Positions 5,980-14,045 of a stretch of DNA of 17,741 bases are shown piece by piece. The position numbers and the translations under genes are program-made. This stretch comes from CAZSNH01 sp052388455. Its GTDB lineage: Bacteria > Pseudomonadota > Alphaproteobacteria > Rhizobiales > Hyphomicrobiaceae. The first letter of the stretch is position 1; every line of letters begins with the position of its first letter. The notes beneath the pieces are model-generated. The model ran no database searches. It saw only the letters and a list, made by a program, of their open reading frames with translations, and was not told where the DNA came from. The stretch lies in assembly GCA_052388455.1 (NCBI GenBank), contig JBQTIA010000104.1:1-17741 (forward strand), read 5' to 3'.

Positions 5980-7215
5980 GTGAAGCCTGGCCGTCGCGTT
6001 CTGATCATCGTCGAAAATCTGACCGTGCCGCTCGATCGGCGCGTGTGGCAGGAAGCCGGTGCACTGCGCGACGCCGGCTATACTGTTTCCGTCGTCTGCC
6101 CCAAGGGCGGTAAATACACGGCCCGCTACGAACTGCTCGACGGCATCCACGTCTTCCGCCATCCGCTGCCCTACGAAGCCGACGGGCCGCTCGGCTACGC
6201 GCTGGAATACGGCTGGGCGCTGGCCTGGGAATTCGCGCTTTCGGTCAAGGCCTATTGCAAGGTCGGATTCGACTGCATTCAGGCGTGCAATCCGCCCGAC
6301 CTGCTGTTTCTCATCGCCGGCTTCTGGAAATACCTCTTCGGCAAGCCCTTCATCTTCGATCATCACGACATCAATCCGGAGCTTTATGAAGCGAAGTTCG
6401 GCAAGCGGGGTGCGTTTCACGCGCTGATGCTGAAGCTGGAGCGCGCGACCTTCCGCACCGCGGACGTCTCGATCGCCACCAACGAAACGTTCAAGGAGAT
6501 CGCAATTACGCGGGGCGGCATGGCGGCCGACCGCGTGTTCATCGTCCGCTCCATTCCGGACCTCTCGCGATTCCGCCGTGTCGTGCCGGATCCCCGCCTT
6601 GCGAACGGCCGCAAGCATACCATCGGCTATGTCGGCATCATGGGTGCCCAGGACGGCGTCGATCTTCTGATCGAGGCGATGGCCGAACTCGTGAACGTCC
6701 AGGGGCGCCGCGATCTGCAGTGCGTGATCGTCGGATCGGGCACCGAGCTGCCGCGGCTGACATCGATGGTCGCAGAGCGTGGGCTCGGCGACTACGTGAC
6801 CTTCACCGGCTTCCTCTCGGGACAGCCGCTGCTTTCCGCCTATTCGTCGTTCGACATCGGCGTCATTCCCGATCCCAAGAACGGGTACAATGACAAGATC
6901 GCGATGAACAAGGTGTTCGAATACATGAGTCTTGGAATCCCGTTCGTGCAGTTCGATCTGGTCGAGGGCCGCAAGGTGGCGGGCGGTGCGGCGCTCTATG
7001 CCGCCGACAACAGTCCCGTCGACCTGGCGCGGCGGCTGGCGCGGCTCGCCGACGACGAGGAGCTTCGCGGTCGCCTCGCAGCGGAAGGACAGGCCCGCGC
7101 CGCCATGCTGTTGCGCTGGGACGTGGAGCGGGCGCGGTTGCTGGCCGCTTATGAGATGGCCTTGAAGCCGGCGCGGCGTGCGGTCGGAACGGGCGTTCCC
7201 GTCATCTCGCGGTAG
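5980..7215 (+). CDS. Glycosyltransferase family 4, exopolysaccharide type
   Basis: A 411-residue cytoplasmic GT4 (GT-B fold) glycosyltransferase, expected to add a sugar from a nucleotide donor to a lipid-linked repeat unit. The N-terminal PGRRVLIIVENLTVPLDRRVWQEA is highly typical of this family. The donor-binding half has HTIGYVGIMGAQDGVDLLIEA, then VTFTGFLSGQPLLSAYSSFDIGVIPD and NKVFEYMSLGIPFVQFD. GTG 5980 is preferred because GGTGGAG lies just upstream and the family motif begins a few residues later. ATG 5914 would add 22 residues of unrelated sequence. It is the first gene of the polysaccharide cluster, transcribed alone on plus. Its 3' end overlaps that of the convergent flippase gene by 14 bases. 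Sugar specificity is unknown. Confidence 0.92.
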   Translation: MKPGRRVLIIVENLTVPLDRRVWQEAGALRDAGYTVSVVCPKGGKYTARYELLDGIHVFRHPLPYEADGPLGYALEYGWALAWEFALSVKAYCKVGFDCIQACNPPDLLFLIAGFWKYLFGKPFIFDHHDINPELYEAKFGKRGAFHALMLKLERATFRTADVSIATNETFKEIAITRGGMAADRVFIVRSIPDLSRFRRVVPDPRLANGRKHTIGYVGIMGAQDGVDLLIEAMAELVNVQGRRDLQCVIVGSGTELPRLTSMVAERGLGDYVTFTGFLSGQPLLSAYSSFDIGVIPDPKNGYNDKIAMNKVFEYMSLGIPFVQFDLVEGRKVAGGAALYAADNSPVDLARRLARLADDEELRGRLAAEGQARAAMLLRWDVERARLLAAYEMALKPARRAVGTGVPVISR

Positions 7216-8734
7216 AAGCGATTTCGGCGCGGCGATCCGGGGCCGGCGTTGCGGTCGGTGAGTTCGGCGTCGGCAGGGTCGCGACGAGCGAATGAAGCAT
7301 CCCTTTGAGACCGGGCATCGCTACGTAGGCGAGACACTGGACCACGCCCAGCACAGCCATGGTTGCCAGCAGCGTGAAGGTCGGTGACGGCTGCTCCGGG
7401 AGCGCCGCGTAGGCCGCGAGCGCCAATAGTCCCGCCGGAATGAGCATCGCGGCATTGCGCAAGGTTGCGCGTCCGAGACCGCTTCGTTCGCGCGACAGGC
7501 GCCAGGAGACGTAGATCAGGGACGCCAGCTCGCCCGCGATGCCGCAGGCGGCGATGCCGAGGAGACCGAAGCCGAGGATGGCCGCCGCGAGAGAAGGCAG
7601 CAGCGCCGACGCGCGGATCAGCCCGGCGACGAGCAGCGGTCGAGTGTGTCCTGCGGCCATCAGCGCCATGCCGGGGACCGCCTGGATCATGCGGATCGCC
7701 CACATCAGCGCCAGGCATCCGACGAGCGCCGCGAGGCCGTGATAGGCCGGCCCGAAGGCCAGCGGCAGGACGCGATCGCCGAGCATGAGAAATGATGTGA
7801 GGTAGATCATCGCTGTGAAGCAGACCGCCGCCGAGGCGGCCCGGTAGCGACTGCGCAACATGGCGTCGTCGCTCTGCGCCGCGGAGAACAGCGGCAACAG
7901 CAGGGCGTGCCCGACCTTGGCGGCCAGCAATCCCGGAACCATTGTCAGCATGAACGCGGCGGAGTAGCCGGCCAGCGCTTCCATGCCGGCAAATCGTCCG
8001 ACGATAATGCGGTCGCCGTGATAGACCGCCGCCAGCGGCAGCGCACTGAGAAGGATCGGCCATCCGAAGGTGATGAGGCGGCGCAGCGGCGCGGCATCGG
8101 CGGCCATCGCATAGGGCGATGTGGCGACGAGGTGGGAGACGACGAGCGCGGTTCCAGCCTGCAGCACGGCGAGCCATGTCACCGCGCCGAATCCGCCGGT
8201 GACGTGCAGCAGCGGCAGCGTCGCGAGCAGGGCGGCCACCTGCGGGGCGACATCGATCAGCACGTTGGGGCGATTGTCGAAGCGGCGCTGCGCCCGCCGG
8301 CTGTCGAGATGCTGGAATCCGCGGATCAGCGGCGCCAGGGCCATGAGCTGGAATGCGGTAGTCGCCTCAGGAATGGCGAAGAAGGCGGCGATCGATGGAG
8401 CGGCGAGATAGAGAGCCAGCGCCGTCAGCAGACCGCGCGCGACGAGCGCGAGGTGGGCGTTGGCGAGCAGCGTGTCGCTGTCTCCGTCGCGGGCCTGCAC
8501 GATCAGGCGGTCGGCGCCGAGGTCGGTCAGGGTCTCGATGAGCTGAAGCGACAGCGTCAGCGTCGCCGCGATGCCGAAGTTGCCGGGTGACAGGCCATGG
8601 CCGATCAGCGCATTGCGCAAGAACGACAGCATCTGGGCCAGTGCGAAGCCGGAGACCAGCATGAGGCCTTGCCCGGCGACGCGGCGCGCCAGCGGGGGAG
8701 GGGGCACGGTGCCGATCTCGGCGGCGATGGTCAT
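7202..8734 (-). CDS. Wzx-type lipid-linked oligosaccharide flippase
   Basis: A 510-residue polytopic inner-membrane protein of the MATE-like polysaccharide flippase superfamily. It would move the undecaprenyl-linked repeat unit to the periplasmic face. The N-terminus VAGQGLMLVSGFALAQMLSFLRNALIGHGLSPGNFGIAATL is characteristic, with 12-14 likely hydrophobic segments and a second repeat around FGWPILLSALPLAAVYHGDRIIVGRFAG. The frame is open far upstream into the next gene. ATG 8734 is chosen because it starts the recognisable protein and overlaps the preceding stop in an ATGA, a common sign of translational coupling. It is the last gene of a three-gene minus-strand operon. The C-terminal tail (PTPNSPTATPAPDRR) is hydrophilic. 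Confidence 0.9.
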   Translation of the reverse strand: MTIAAEIGTVPPPPLARRVAGQGLMLVSGFALAQMLSFLRNALIGHGLSPGNFGIAATLTLSLQLIETLTDLGADRLIVQARDGDSDTLLANAHLALVARGLLTALALYLAAPSIAAFFAIPEATTAFQLMALAPLIRGFQHLDSRRAQRRFDNRPNVLIDVAPQVAALLATLPLLHVTGGFGAVTWLAVLQAGTALVVSHLVATSPYAMAADAAPLRRLITFGWPILLSALPLAAVYHGDRIIVGRFAGMEALAGYSAAFMLTMVPGLLAAKVGHALLLPLFSAAQSDDAMLRSRYRAASAAVCFTAMIYLTSFLMLGDRVLPLAFGPAYHGLAALVGCLALMWAIRMIQAVPGMALMAAGHTRPLLVAGLIRASALLPSLAAAILGFGLLGIAACGIAGELASLIYVSWRLSRERSGLGRATLRNAAMLIPAGLLALAAYAALPEQPSPTFTLLATMAVLGVVQCLAYVAMPGLKGMLHSLVATLPTPNSPTATPAPDRRAEIASTAR

Positions 8735-9597
8735 CGGCTGGCCTTGCTCCATCCCCGAGCCGAGGACAGCCGCCGGCTGATGCGGGAGAGCGGCGCTTCC
8801 GTGAGACGGCCCGCGGCCTGCCCCAGCGGCGAACCCGAAAGGTGCACGAGGCTGCACGTCGTCTGCACCCATCGCGCAGCCAGCGCCCGCTGCCACTTGG
8901 CGCGGAAGGCGCTCTGCATGGCGTCGAAAGCCGGCGACTTCCGTCCGGCCGACAGATGCGCCAGATGGAAATCGATGACATAGGCCGTGTAGCCGGCGAC
9001 GCCGGCCTGCAGGCAGATGTCGGCCCCGTAGAAGTGAAAGCCCGTGAGATCGTTGGAGAAGCCGATGCGAGCCGAGCGCTTCACGACGATGAAATTCTCG
9101 TCGAGGCTGGCGACGCGGACGGGCAGCGGACCCGTGTTCTGATCGGCGCCATGCGGGTCGGTGATGCGGATCGCGAGCACGCCCGGCGAGACCCCGCCGG
9201 CATTGCCGGCGAGCGCCCAGTCGGGATCCATACGCTCGAGGTCTGCGAGCCGGGCTTCGAGGGCCTCGCGGCCGTCCGCCAGCAGACGCACGTCCTGGTG
9301 GCAGAGGACGACGAACGTGCCACGCGCCGCAGCCAGCATCCGATTGAGCCCGCGGTAGGCACAGGCCGCATTGGCGGCGGTATTGTCGATCGAGAGAAAC
9401 TCGCAATCCGCCCCGCCGAAGCCGCCGGCCTCGAGCGATTGGAGGAGGGCTTCGTACTGTGAGGCGTCGGTGACCAGGGTGGCGAACGTGTAGCGGATGG
9501 GACTGTCCTGGCCGGTGATGATGCCCGACGTGCCGGCTTCGCCTTGGCTGCGGACCAGCCGCTGGACGGCGACGGCGGAGATTAGGCCGGTCCCCAT
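8731..9597 (-). CDS. GT2-like glycosyltransferase with HQD motif
   Basis: A 288-residue GT-A-type transferase resembling the Glyco_tranf_2_5 group. Around residues 63-105 it has CEFLSIDNT, then GLNRMLAAARGTFVVLCHQDVRL, where H100-Q101-D102 takes the place of the metal-binding DxD. Later come NDLTGFHFYGADICLQA and a conserved AYVIDFHLAHLSAGRKS stretch. It probably adds one sugar to the repeat unit; donor and acceptor are unknown. ATG 9597 has GAGG about five bases upstream and gives a normal N-terminus, whereas the longer open frame to 9735 runs into the neighbouring gene. It is seven bases after the upstream GT2 gene and overlaps the flippase gene by four bases. Confidence 0.85.
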   Translation of the reverse strand: MGTGLISAVAVQRLVRSQGEAGTSGIITGQDSPIRYTFATLVTDASQYEALLQSLEAGGFGGADCEFLSIDNTAANAACAYRGLNRMLAAARGTFVVLCHQDVRLLADGREALEARLADLERMDPDWALAGNAGGVSPGVLAIRITDPHGADQNTGPLPVRVASLDENFIVVKRSARIGFSNDLTGFHFYGADICLQAGVAGYTAYVIDFHLAHLSAGRKSPAFDAMQSAFRAKWQRALAARWVQTTCSLVHLSGSPLGQAAGRLTEAPLSRISRRLSSARGWSKASR

Positions 9598-9604
9598 CAC
9601 AGCC

Positions 9605-10639
9605 TCACGTGGCGGAGCCGAGTTCGGCGAGCAGCGGCGCCGGCGCGGTGTTGCGGCCTGCCGGTGCTGCCGTGTGACCATAGCCGTGGCGCCACTCGTC
9701 ACGGGCCCGCCAGATGTCGCCCCAGGTGGACGCACTCGCGCGGGCGCTCTCGGAGCCGGTGAGGATTGCGGTCAAAGAGGTCGCGAGCCAGCGCGACGCC
9801 GGCCATAGCGCCAGCAGATGATGTCCGAGCGCTTGCCAAGGCTGGCGCCAGTGCCGCTCGATGATCGACGCCTTGGCCGCGAGCAGCTTTATCATCTTGC
9901 CGGTCAGGGCGGTCTCGGAGGCCCCGCCATGATGGATGATGGTCGCCTCGGGCGTGATCATGGGACGAGCCCCCAGGCGCTCGGCCCTGAGGCAGAGATC
10001 GGCATCGTCGCCATACATGAAGAACAGCGGGTCGAAGCCGCCGAGCGCCAGCCAGATCGAACGGGGGATCAGTAGGAAGCAGCCGGAAACAATGTCGACC
10101 TCGCGCACCCTGTCGCGCGGCCAGCCGCCGTAGCACTCGCCGTTGAGCCATTCCGACCTCGGGAACAGGGCGGTGAGGCCGACGAGGCGGCAGGCGAGAT
10201 TCCAGACCGTCATGCGGCCCCAGCAGGAGGACGGATTGAGCCGGCCGTCGGCGAACAGCGTGCGGCCGCCCCAGATCAGCGCCTTGCGGTTGGCGCGGGC
10301 GAAGGCGACGAGCCGGTCGATGGCCCCGTCGAGCACGACGGTGTCGCTGTTGAGCAGCAGGATGTAGCGACCGCGCGCCTGATCGGCCGCCAAATTGTTG
10401 GCGCGCGCGAAGCCGATGTTCTGATCGAGGGCGATGAGCCGCGGGCCGGACGGGTGGCGTGCGATGGTCTCCGCCGAGCCGTCGCTGCTGGCATTGTCGA
10501 CGACGATGATCTCGTAGCAGACGCCGCGCGTCTCCGCGACGATCGAATCGAGGGCCGCCAGCGTCATCGCCCGCGTGTTGTAGCTGACGACGATGATCGA
10601 GACTTCGACCTTGTCTGGGGCGCTCATTGGTGCGCTCAT
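9605..10639 (-). CDS. GT2 glycosyltransferase, WbbL/rhamnosyltransferase-like
   Basis: A 344-residue family 2 glycosyltransferase. The GT-A core is complete: VSIIVVSYNTRAMTLAALDSI (residues 13-33), EIIVVDNASSDGS (43-55), NIGFARANN, and LLLNSDTVV with N97-S98-D99 as the DxD-type motif. The acceptor half has GCFLLIPRSIWLALGGFD and FFMYGDDADLCLRAERLG. This layout is typical of WbbL-like rhamnosyltransferases, but the sugar is not certain. It is the first gene of the minus-strand operon that continues into the second transferase and the flippase. The start region is a near-perfect tandem duplication: two MSAP units, so ATG 10639 and ATG 10627 are both possible. The C-terminus has a likely membrane-associated stretch around HHLLALWPASRWLATSLTAIL. 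Confidence 0.92.
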   Translation of the reverse strand: MSAPMSAPDKVEVSIIVVSYNTRAMTLAALDSIVAETRGVCYEIIVVDNASSDGSAETIARHPSGPRLIALDQNIGFARANNLAADQARGRYILLLNSDTVVLDGAIDRLVAFARANRKALIWGGRTLFADGRLNPSSCWGRMTVWNLACRLVGLTALFPRSEWLNGECYGGWPRDRVREVDIVSGCFLLIPRSIWLALGGFDPLFFMYGDDADLCLRAERLGARPMITPEATIIHHGGASETALTGKMIKLLAAKASIIERHWRQPWQALGHHLLALWPASRWLATSLTAILTGSESARASASTWGDIWRARDEWRHGYGHTAAPAGRNTAPAPLLAELGSAT

Positions 10640-10710
10640 GGCGGCATCCCGGCTGCTGAGGCGGCTAGCGAACGGCGACTATCGGATTGGCGACACTAGC
10701 CCCGACTTCG

Positions 10711-10726
10711 CTAACCGCCCGTTAAC
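10711..10726. promoter_or_regulatory. CtrA-like binding site
   Basis: CTAA-CCGCCCG-TTAAC fits the alphaproteobacterial CtrA consensus TTAA-N7-TTAAC with one mismatch. It lies between two divergent polysaccharide operons, 72 bases before the minus-strand GT2 start and about 115 before the plus-strand gene. A weaker relative, CCAA-N7-TTAAC, is at 10761-10776. The site could link capsule or exopolysaccharide synthesis to the cell cycle; this is inference from motif and position only. Confidence 0.4.
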
Positions 10727-10734
10727 ACTCGGCC

Positions 10735-10762
10735 GGCCGGCCGCCTGGCTGGCGGGCCGGCC
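10735..10762. repeat. GC-rich hairpin in the divergent promoter region
   Basis: Eleven pairs with one bulged G (10756) form between 10735-10745 and 10751-10762 around a TGGCT loop. The arms are built from GGCCGGCC units. It lies between the CtrA-like site and the plus-strand start. It may be a leader structure of the plus operon or simply a low-complexity GC repeat. Confidence 0.4.
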
Positions 10763-10840
10763 AATGAAAGTTTAACGCCGAAAGGGGAGACTGAGACGGG
10801 GCGCCGGGGGATCGCGGCGAGGCAGGCGGGATTGGGCGAC

Positions 10841-12079
10841 ATGAGCGGCGGCAGGACGTTCGACGGCATCGTATGCCTCGGCGGAGAAGACTGGTGGTAT
10901 CACAACCGCGGTCATTTCGATTTCCAGATCATGCGTCGTCTCGCCAGATCGTGCCCGGTGCTGTTCGTGAACTCGCTCGGCGTGCGCATGCCGAAGCTCG
11001 GGGAGAAAGCCCTCTTTGCCGAGCGCATGGGCCGCAAGATGAAGAGCCTCGCCCGCGGCGTGGTCGAAGCGGAGCCGGGGTTCTGGGTCTTCTCGCCCGC
11101 CTCGGTGCCGGGTGAGACCGGGCGGCGGCTGACGGACTGGGCGCTGGCCCCTCAGATCCGGCTGGCGGCCGCGCGGGCCGGCATCACGCGGCCGGTGCTG
11201 TGGATGCACTGCCCTGCCGCCGCGCCGCTGATCGATCGATTGCCGTCGGCGGCGGTCGTCATGCAGCGCACAGACCGCTTCGAGGCGTTTCCGGAAGGCG
11301 ATCCGGAGGTTCTCAGGAAGCAGGTCGCGGCGATCCGCCGGGCCGCCGATCTCGTCGTCTACGCCGCTCCGGACCTGATGGCGGAGGAAAAGGCGGCGGT
11401 GTCGCGCCAGCTCCTGGTGACGCACGGGGTCGACCTTTCGATGTTCATCGGGGCCGGCGACGCTCCTGGGCCTGGTCCGCACGACGTGGCGGTCGCGCGC
11501 CGGCCGCGAGTCGGGTTCGTCGGCGGCATCGACGCCCACACCTTCGATCCGGAGCTGTTCCTGGGTGTCGCCGGAAGATTGCCCCAGGTCGAGTTCGTCA
11601 TGGTCGGCGCCACGTCGCTGCCCGAAGGCTGGTGCAACTTGCCGAACGTGCGCTTCCTCGGCCGCAAGCCGTACGACATGGTGGCGCGCTACATGGCCGC
11701 CATGGACGTTCTGATCATGCCCTGGAACCGCAGCCGCTGGATCGAAGCGTGCAACCCGATCAAGCTCAAGGAATACCTCGCGGTGGGCCGTCCGGTGGTG
11801 ACGACCGATTTTCCGGCGCTGGCGCCGTGGCGCGACCTCGTGCGGGTTGCGACCGATGCGGGAGGCTTCGCCGCGGCCATCACCGGCGCCCTGGCCCAGC
11901 CCCACGACGCGGCTCCGGCGCGCCGCCGCCTCGCCGGCGAGACCTGGGACGGCAAGGCCGCGCTGATCGCCGATGCCCTGCGGGACCTCGGGCTCGTGCG
12001 CGTGCCGGCCCGGGGGCAGAAGTCCTGGCCGGCGGCGCTCGCCAGCGTGGCTCCGGCCTGGGCCCACGGGCGCGCGTGA
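10841..12079 (+). CDS. Glycosyltransferase, GT-B type
   Basis: A 412-residue GT-B-like transferase. The N-terminal half begins FDGIVCLGGEDWWYHNRGHFDFQIMRRLA and has LVVYAAPDLM and LLVTHGVDLSMF. The donor half has RPRVGFVGGIDAHTFDPELF, NVRFLGRKPYDMVARYMAAMDVLIMPW, and CNPIKLKEYLAVGRPVVTTDFPA, matching the common GT4/GT1 end-of-domain pattern. ATG 10841 with GGCGGG upstream is preferred over the in-frame TTG at 10832. It is the first gene of a two-gene plus-strand operon and stops four bases before the acyltransferase start. The long leader carries a GC-rich hairpin. Sugar specificity is unknown. Confidence 0.88.
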   Translation: MSGGRTFDGIVCLGGEDWWYHNRGHFDFQIMRRLARSCPVLFVNSLGVRMPKLGEKALFAERMGRKMKSLARGVVEAEPGFWVFSPASVPGETGRRLTDWALAPQIRLAAARAGITRPVLWMHCPAAAPLIDRLPSAAVVMQRTDRFEAFPEGDPEVLRKQVAAIRRAADLVVYAAPDLMAEEKAAVSRQLLVTHGVDLSMFIGAGDAPGPGPHDVAVARRPRVGFVGGIDAHTFDPELFLGVAGRLPQVEFVMVGATSLPEGWCNLPNVRFLGRKPYDMVARYMAAMDVLIMPWNRSRWIEACNPIKLKEYLAVGRPVVTTDFPALAPWRDLVRVATDAGGFAAAITGALAQPHDAAPARRRLAGETWDGKAALIADALRDLGLVRVPARGQKSWPAALASVAPAWAHGRA

Positions 12080-12083
12080 TCCG

Positions 12084-14033
12084 ATGCGGACCTCCACCCT
12101 CGCCTATCGCAGCGATATCGACGGTCTCCGGGCCGTGGCGGTGGGCTCGGTCGTCCTCTTTCATGCCGGCGTGCAGGGCTTCGGCGGCGGTTTCGTCGGC
12201 GTCGACATCTTCTTCGTCATCAGCGGCTACCTGATCACCTCGATCCTGTTGACCGAGCTGGCCGAGGGCCGCTTCTCGATCGTCCGCTTCTACGAGCGGC
12301 GCGTGAAGCGCATCTTTCCGGCGCTCTTCGCGATGCTGGCAGTCTCCAGCCTCGTGGCGGCGGCGCTGCTGCTGCCGCACGATCTCGCCGACTTCGGCGA
12401 CAGCCTCGCGGCGGCGACGCTGTTCGTCTCCAACGTCTACTTCTGGCAGACGGCCGACTACTTCGCCGGGCCGGCTCACCTGAAGCCGCTTCTGCATACC
12501 TGGTCGCTGTCGGTCGAGGAGCAGTTCTACATCGCCTTCCCGCTGCTGCTCGCGGCGATCGTGCGCTGGGGAAACGGTCGGCTCGGACGCTGGCTCCTTG
12601 CGCTCTTCGTTCTCTCGCTGGTGGTCAGCGAGTGGAGCGCCACGAACTCGGCCGTCGCGAGCTTCTATCTGGCGCCGTCGCGGGCCTGGGAGCTGCTCGT
12701 CGGATCGCTGGTGGCGCTGGCGGTGTCGCGCGGGCTGACCCTGTGGCAGCCGCTGCGGGAGGGCTGTGGAGTGCTCGGGCTTCTTCTCATCGCCTATTCC
12801 GTCGCCACCTTTTCGACAGCAACCGTGTTCCCGGGGTTCAATGCCCTCGTGCCTTGCCTCGGGGCGGCGCTCGTCATCCTGTCGGGGCTCGCCTCACCGG
12901 TGACGGCCAGCCGACTGCTGAGTCATCCTCGCATGGTCGAGCTCGGTCTCATCTCCTATTCGCTCTACCTCTGGCACTGGCCGGTACTGGTGTTTGCGCG
13001 CCATTGGAACGGCGGTCCGTTGTCACCCATGGCGATCGCGGTCGCTATCGCCGCCAGCGTCGGCCTTGCTGTCGCGTCCTGGCGGTGGGTCGAGCAGCCG
13101 TTCCGTGGCGGCGGGCTGGTGTTGCCGCGTCCGCGGCTCTTCATTGGTGCGGCGGGCGCCATGGCCGCGGCTCTGGCCTTCGGGATGTTCGCGGACCTCT
13201 CGAAGGGCTGGCCCGGTCGGCTCGACGGCTATCAGCGGCCCGAGGTCGCCGGCCGCGAGGCGCTGAAGGAAGGCCAATGCTTCCTGACGCCCGGGCAGGG
13301 GCCGTGGAACTACGCCGGACCGCAGGCGTGCCGAGGCGGGGGCTACGGCGGACTGACGGTCGTCGTCTGGGGCGACAGCTTCGCCGCCCATCTGATGCCC
13401 GGCCTCGCGTCGCGGCCGGAGAGCACGACCGGCTTCGTGCAATATACGGCCAGCGGGTGTCCGCCGGTCATCGGCCTCGAACTTGCCAACCGTCCTCACT
13501 GCCGCGCGGTCAACGACCACGCCCTGCGCATCATCGACGAGTTGGAGCCGGAGGTCGTCATTCTCTCGGCCCGCTGGGAGACCTACCTGCCTCGCGTAAT
13601 CGACATCAGTCGGTTGCAGGCGACGATCGATGTGCTGAATGGCATGGGCTATGAGGTCGTCGTCGTGGGCCAGAGCCCGACGTTCGACTTCGCGCATCCC
13701 TACGACGAGACGTTCCGCAGCCGCAGGCCGGTGACGATCTCGAATGCGCCGCCCGCTATTGAAGCCATGCTTCGAACCCTGCGCGGCGCCCACCTCTTCG
13801 ACGTGGCGCCGCTCTTCTGCGAGGGCGAAACGTGCCGGTTCCGGGAGCGGGCCGAATACCTGTTCTTCGACGGCGGGCACTTCTCGCTGGCCGGCAGCGC
13901 CAAGGTGTCGGCCGCACTCGCACCCCTGATCGAAAGTCCCGGCGTCTCCGGCCTGGAGCCGCCGAAGCCGATCGAGGACGAGGCCAAGCCGGTGGCCGCC
14001 GATACGGCCGGTGGCACACCCGCCCCGAACTGA
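12084..14033 (+). CDS. OafA-like membrane acyltransferase with SGNH domain
   Basis: A 649-residue inner-membrane acyltransferase that probably O-acetylates (or otherwise acylates) the polysaccharide repeat unit. The N-terminal Acyltransferase_3 domain (about 1-380) has DGLRAVAV, catalytic-type His27 in VVLFHAGV, GVDIFFVISGYLIT, RRVKRIFPALF and HTWSLSVEEQFYIAFP (H138-P152), with about ten membrane helices. The C-terminal periplasmic SGNH-type domain has G430-D431-S432 in VVVWGDSFAAH and D596-G-G-H599 in FFDGGHFSLAGS, so the Ser-Asp-His set is present. The start at ATG 12084 comes four bases after the previous stop, and translation is probably coupled because no strong ribosome site is seen. 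Its stop is 12 bases from that of the convergent polymerase-like gene. Confidence 0.93.
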   Translation: MRTSTLAYRSDIDGLRAVAVGSVVLFHAGVQGFGGGFVGVDIFFVISGYLITSILLTELAEGRFSIVRFYERRVKRIFPALFAMLAVSSLVAAALLLPHDLADFGDSLAAATLFVSNVYFWQTADYFAGPAHLKPLLHTWSLSVEEQFYIAFPLLLAAIVRWGNGRLGRWLLALFVLSLVVSEWSATNSAVASFYLAPSRAWELLVGSLVALAVSRGLTLWQPLREGCGVLGLLLIAYSVATFSTATVFPGFNALVPCLGAALVILSGLASPVTASRLLSHPRMVELGLISYSLYLWHWPVLVFARHWNGGPLSPMAIAVAIAASVGLAVASWRWVEQPFRGGGLVLPRPRLFIGAAGAMAAALAFGMFADLSKGWPGRLDGYQRPEVAGREALKEGQCFLTPGQGPWNYAGPQACRGGGYGGLTVVVWGDSFAAHLMPGLASRPESTTGFVQYTASGCPPVIGLELANRPHCRAVNDHALRIIDELEPEVVILSARWETYLPRVIDISRLQATIDVLNGMGYEVVVVGQSPTFDFAHPYDETFRSRRPVTISNAPPAIEAMLRTLRGAHLFDVAPLFCEGETCRFRERAEYLFFDGGHFSLAGSAKVSAALAPLIESPGVSGLEPPKPIEDEAKPVAADTAGGTPAPN

Positions 14034-14045
14034 GGGACGAGCGCC

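Noticed and set aside
8735..9406. N-terminal extension of the flippase frame
   Set aside because: These codons overlap the well-supported glycosyltransferase in another frame and give Arg/Gly-rich sequence with no membrane helices. The normal flippase N-terminus starts at 8734.
11973..12083. Longer start for the acyltransferase
   Set aside because: It would overlap the preceding gene, and the family motif YRSDIDGLRAVAV begins right after ATG 12084.
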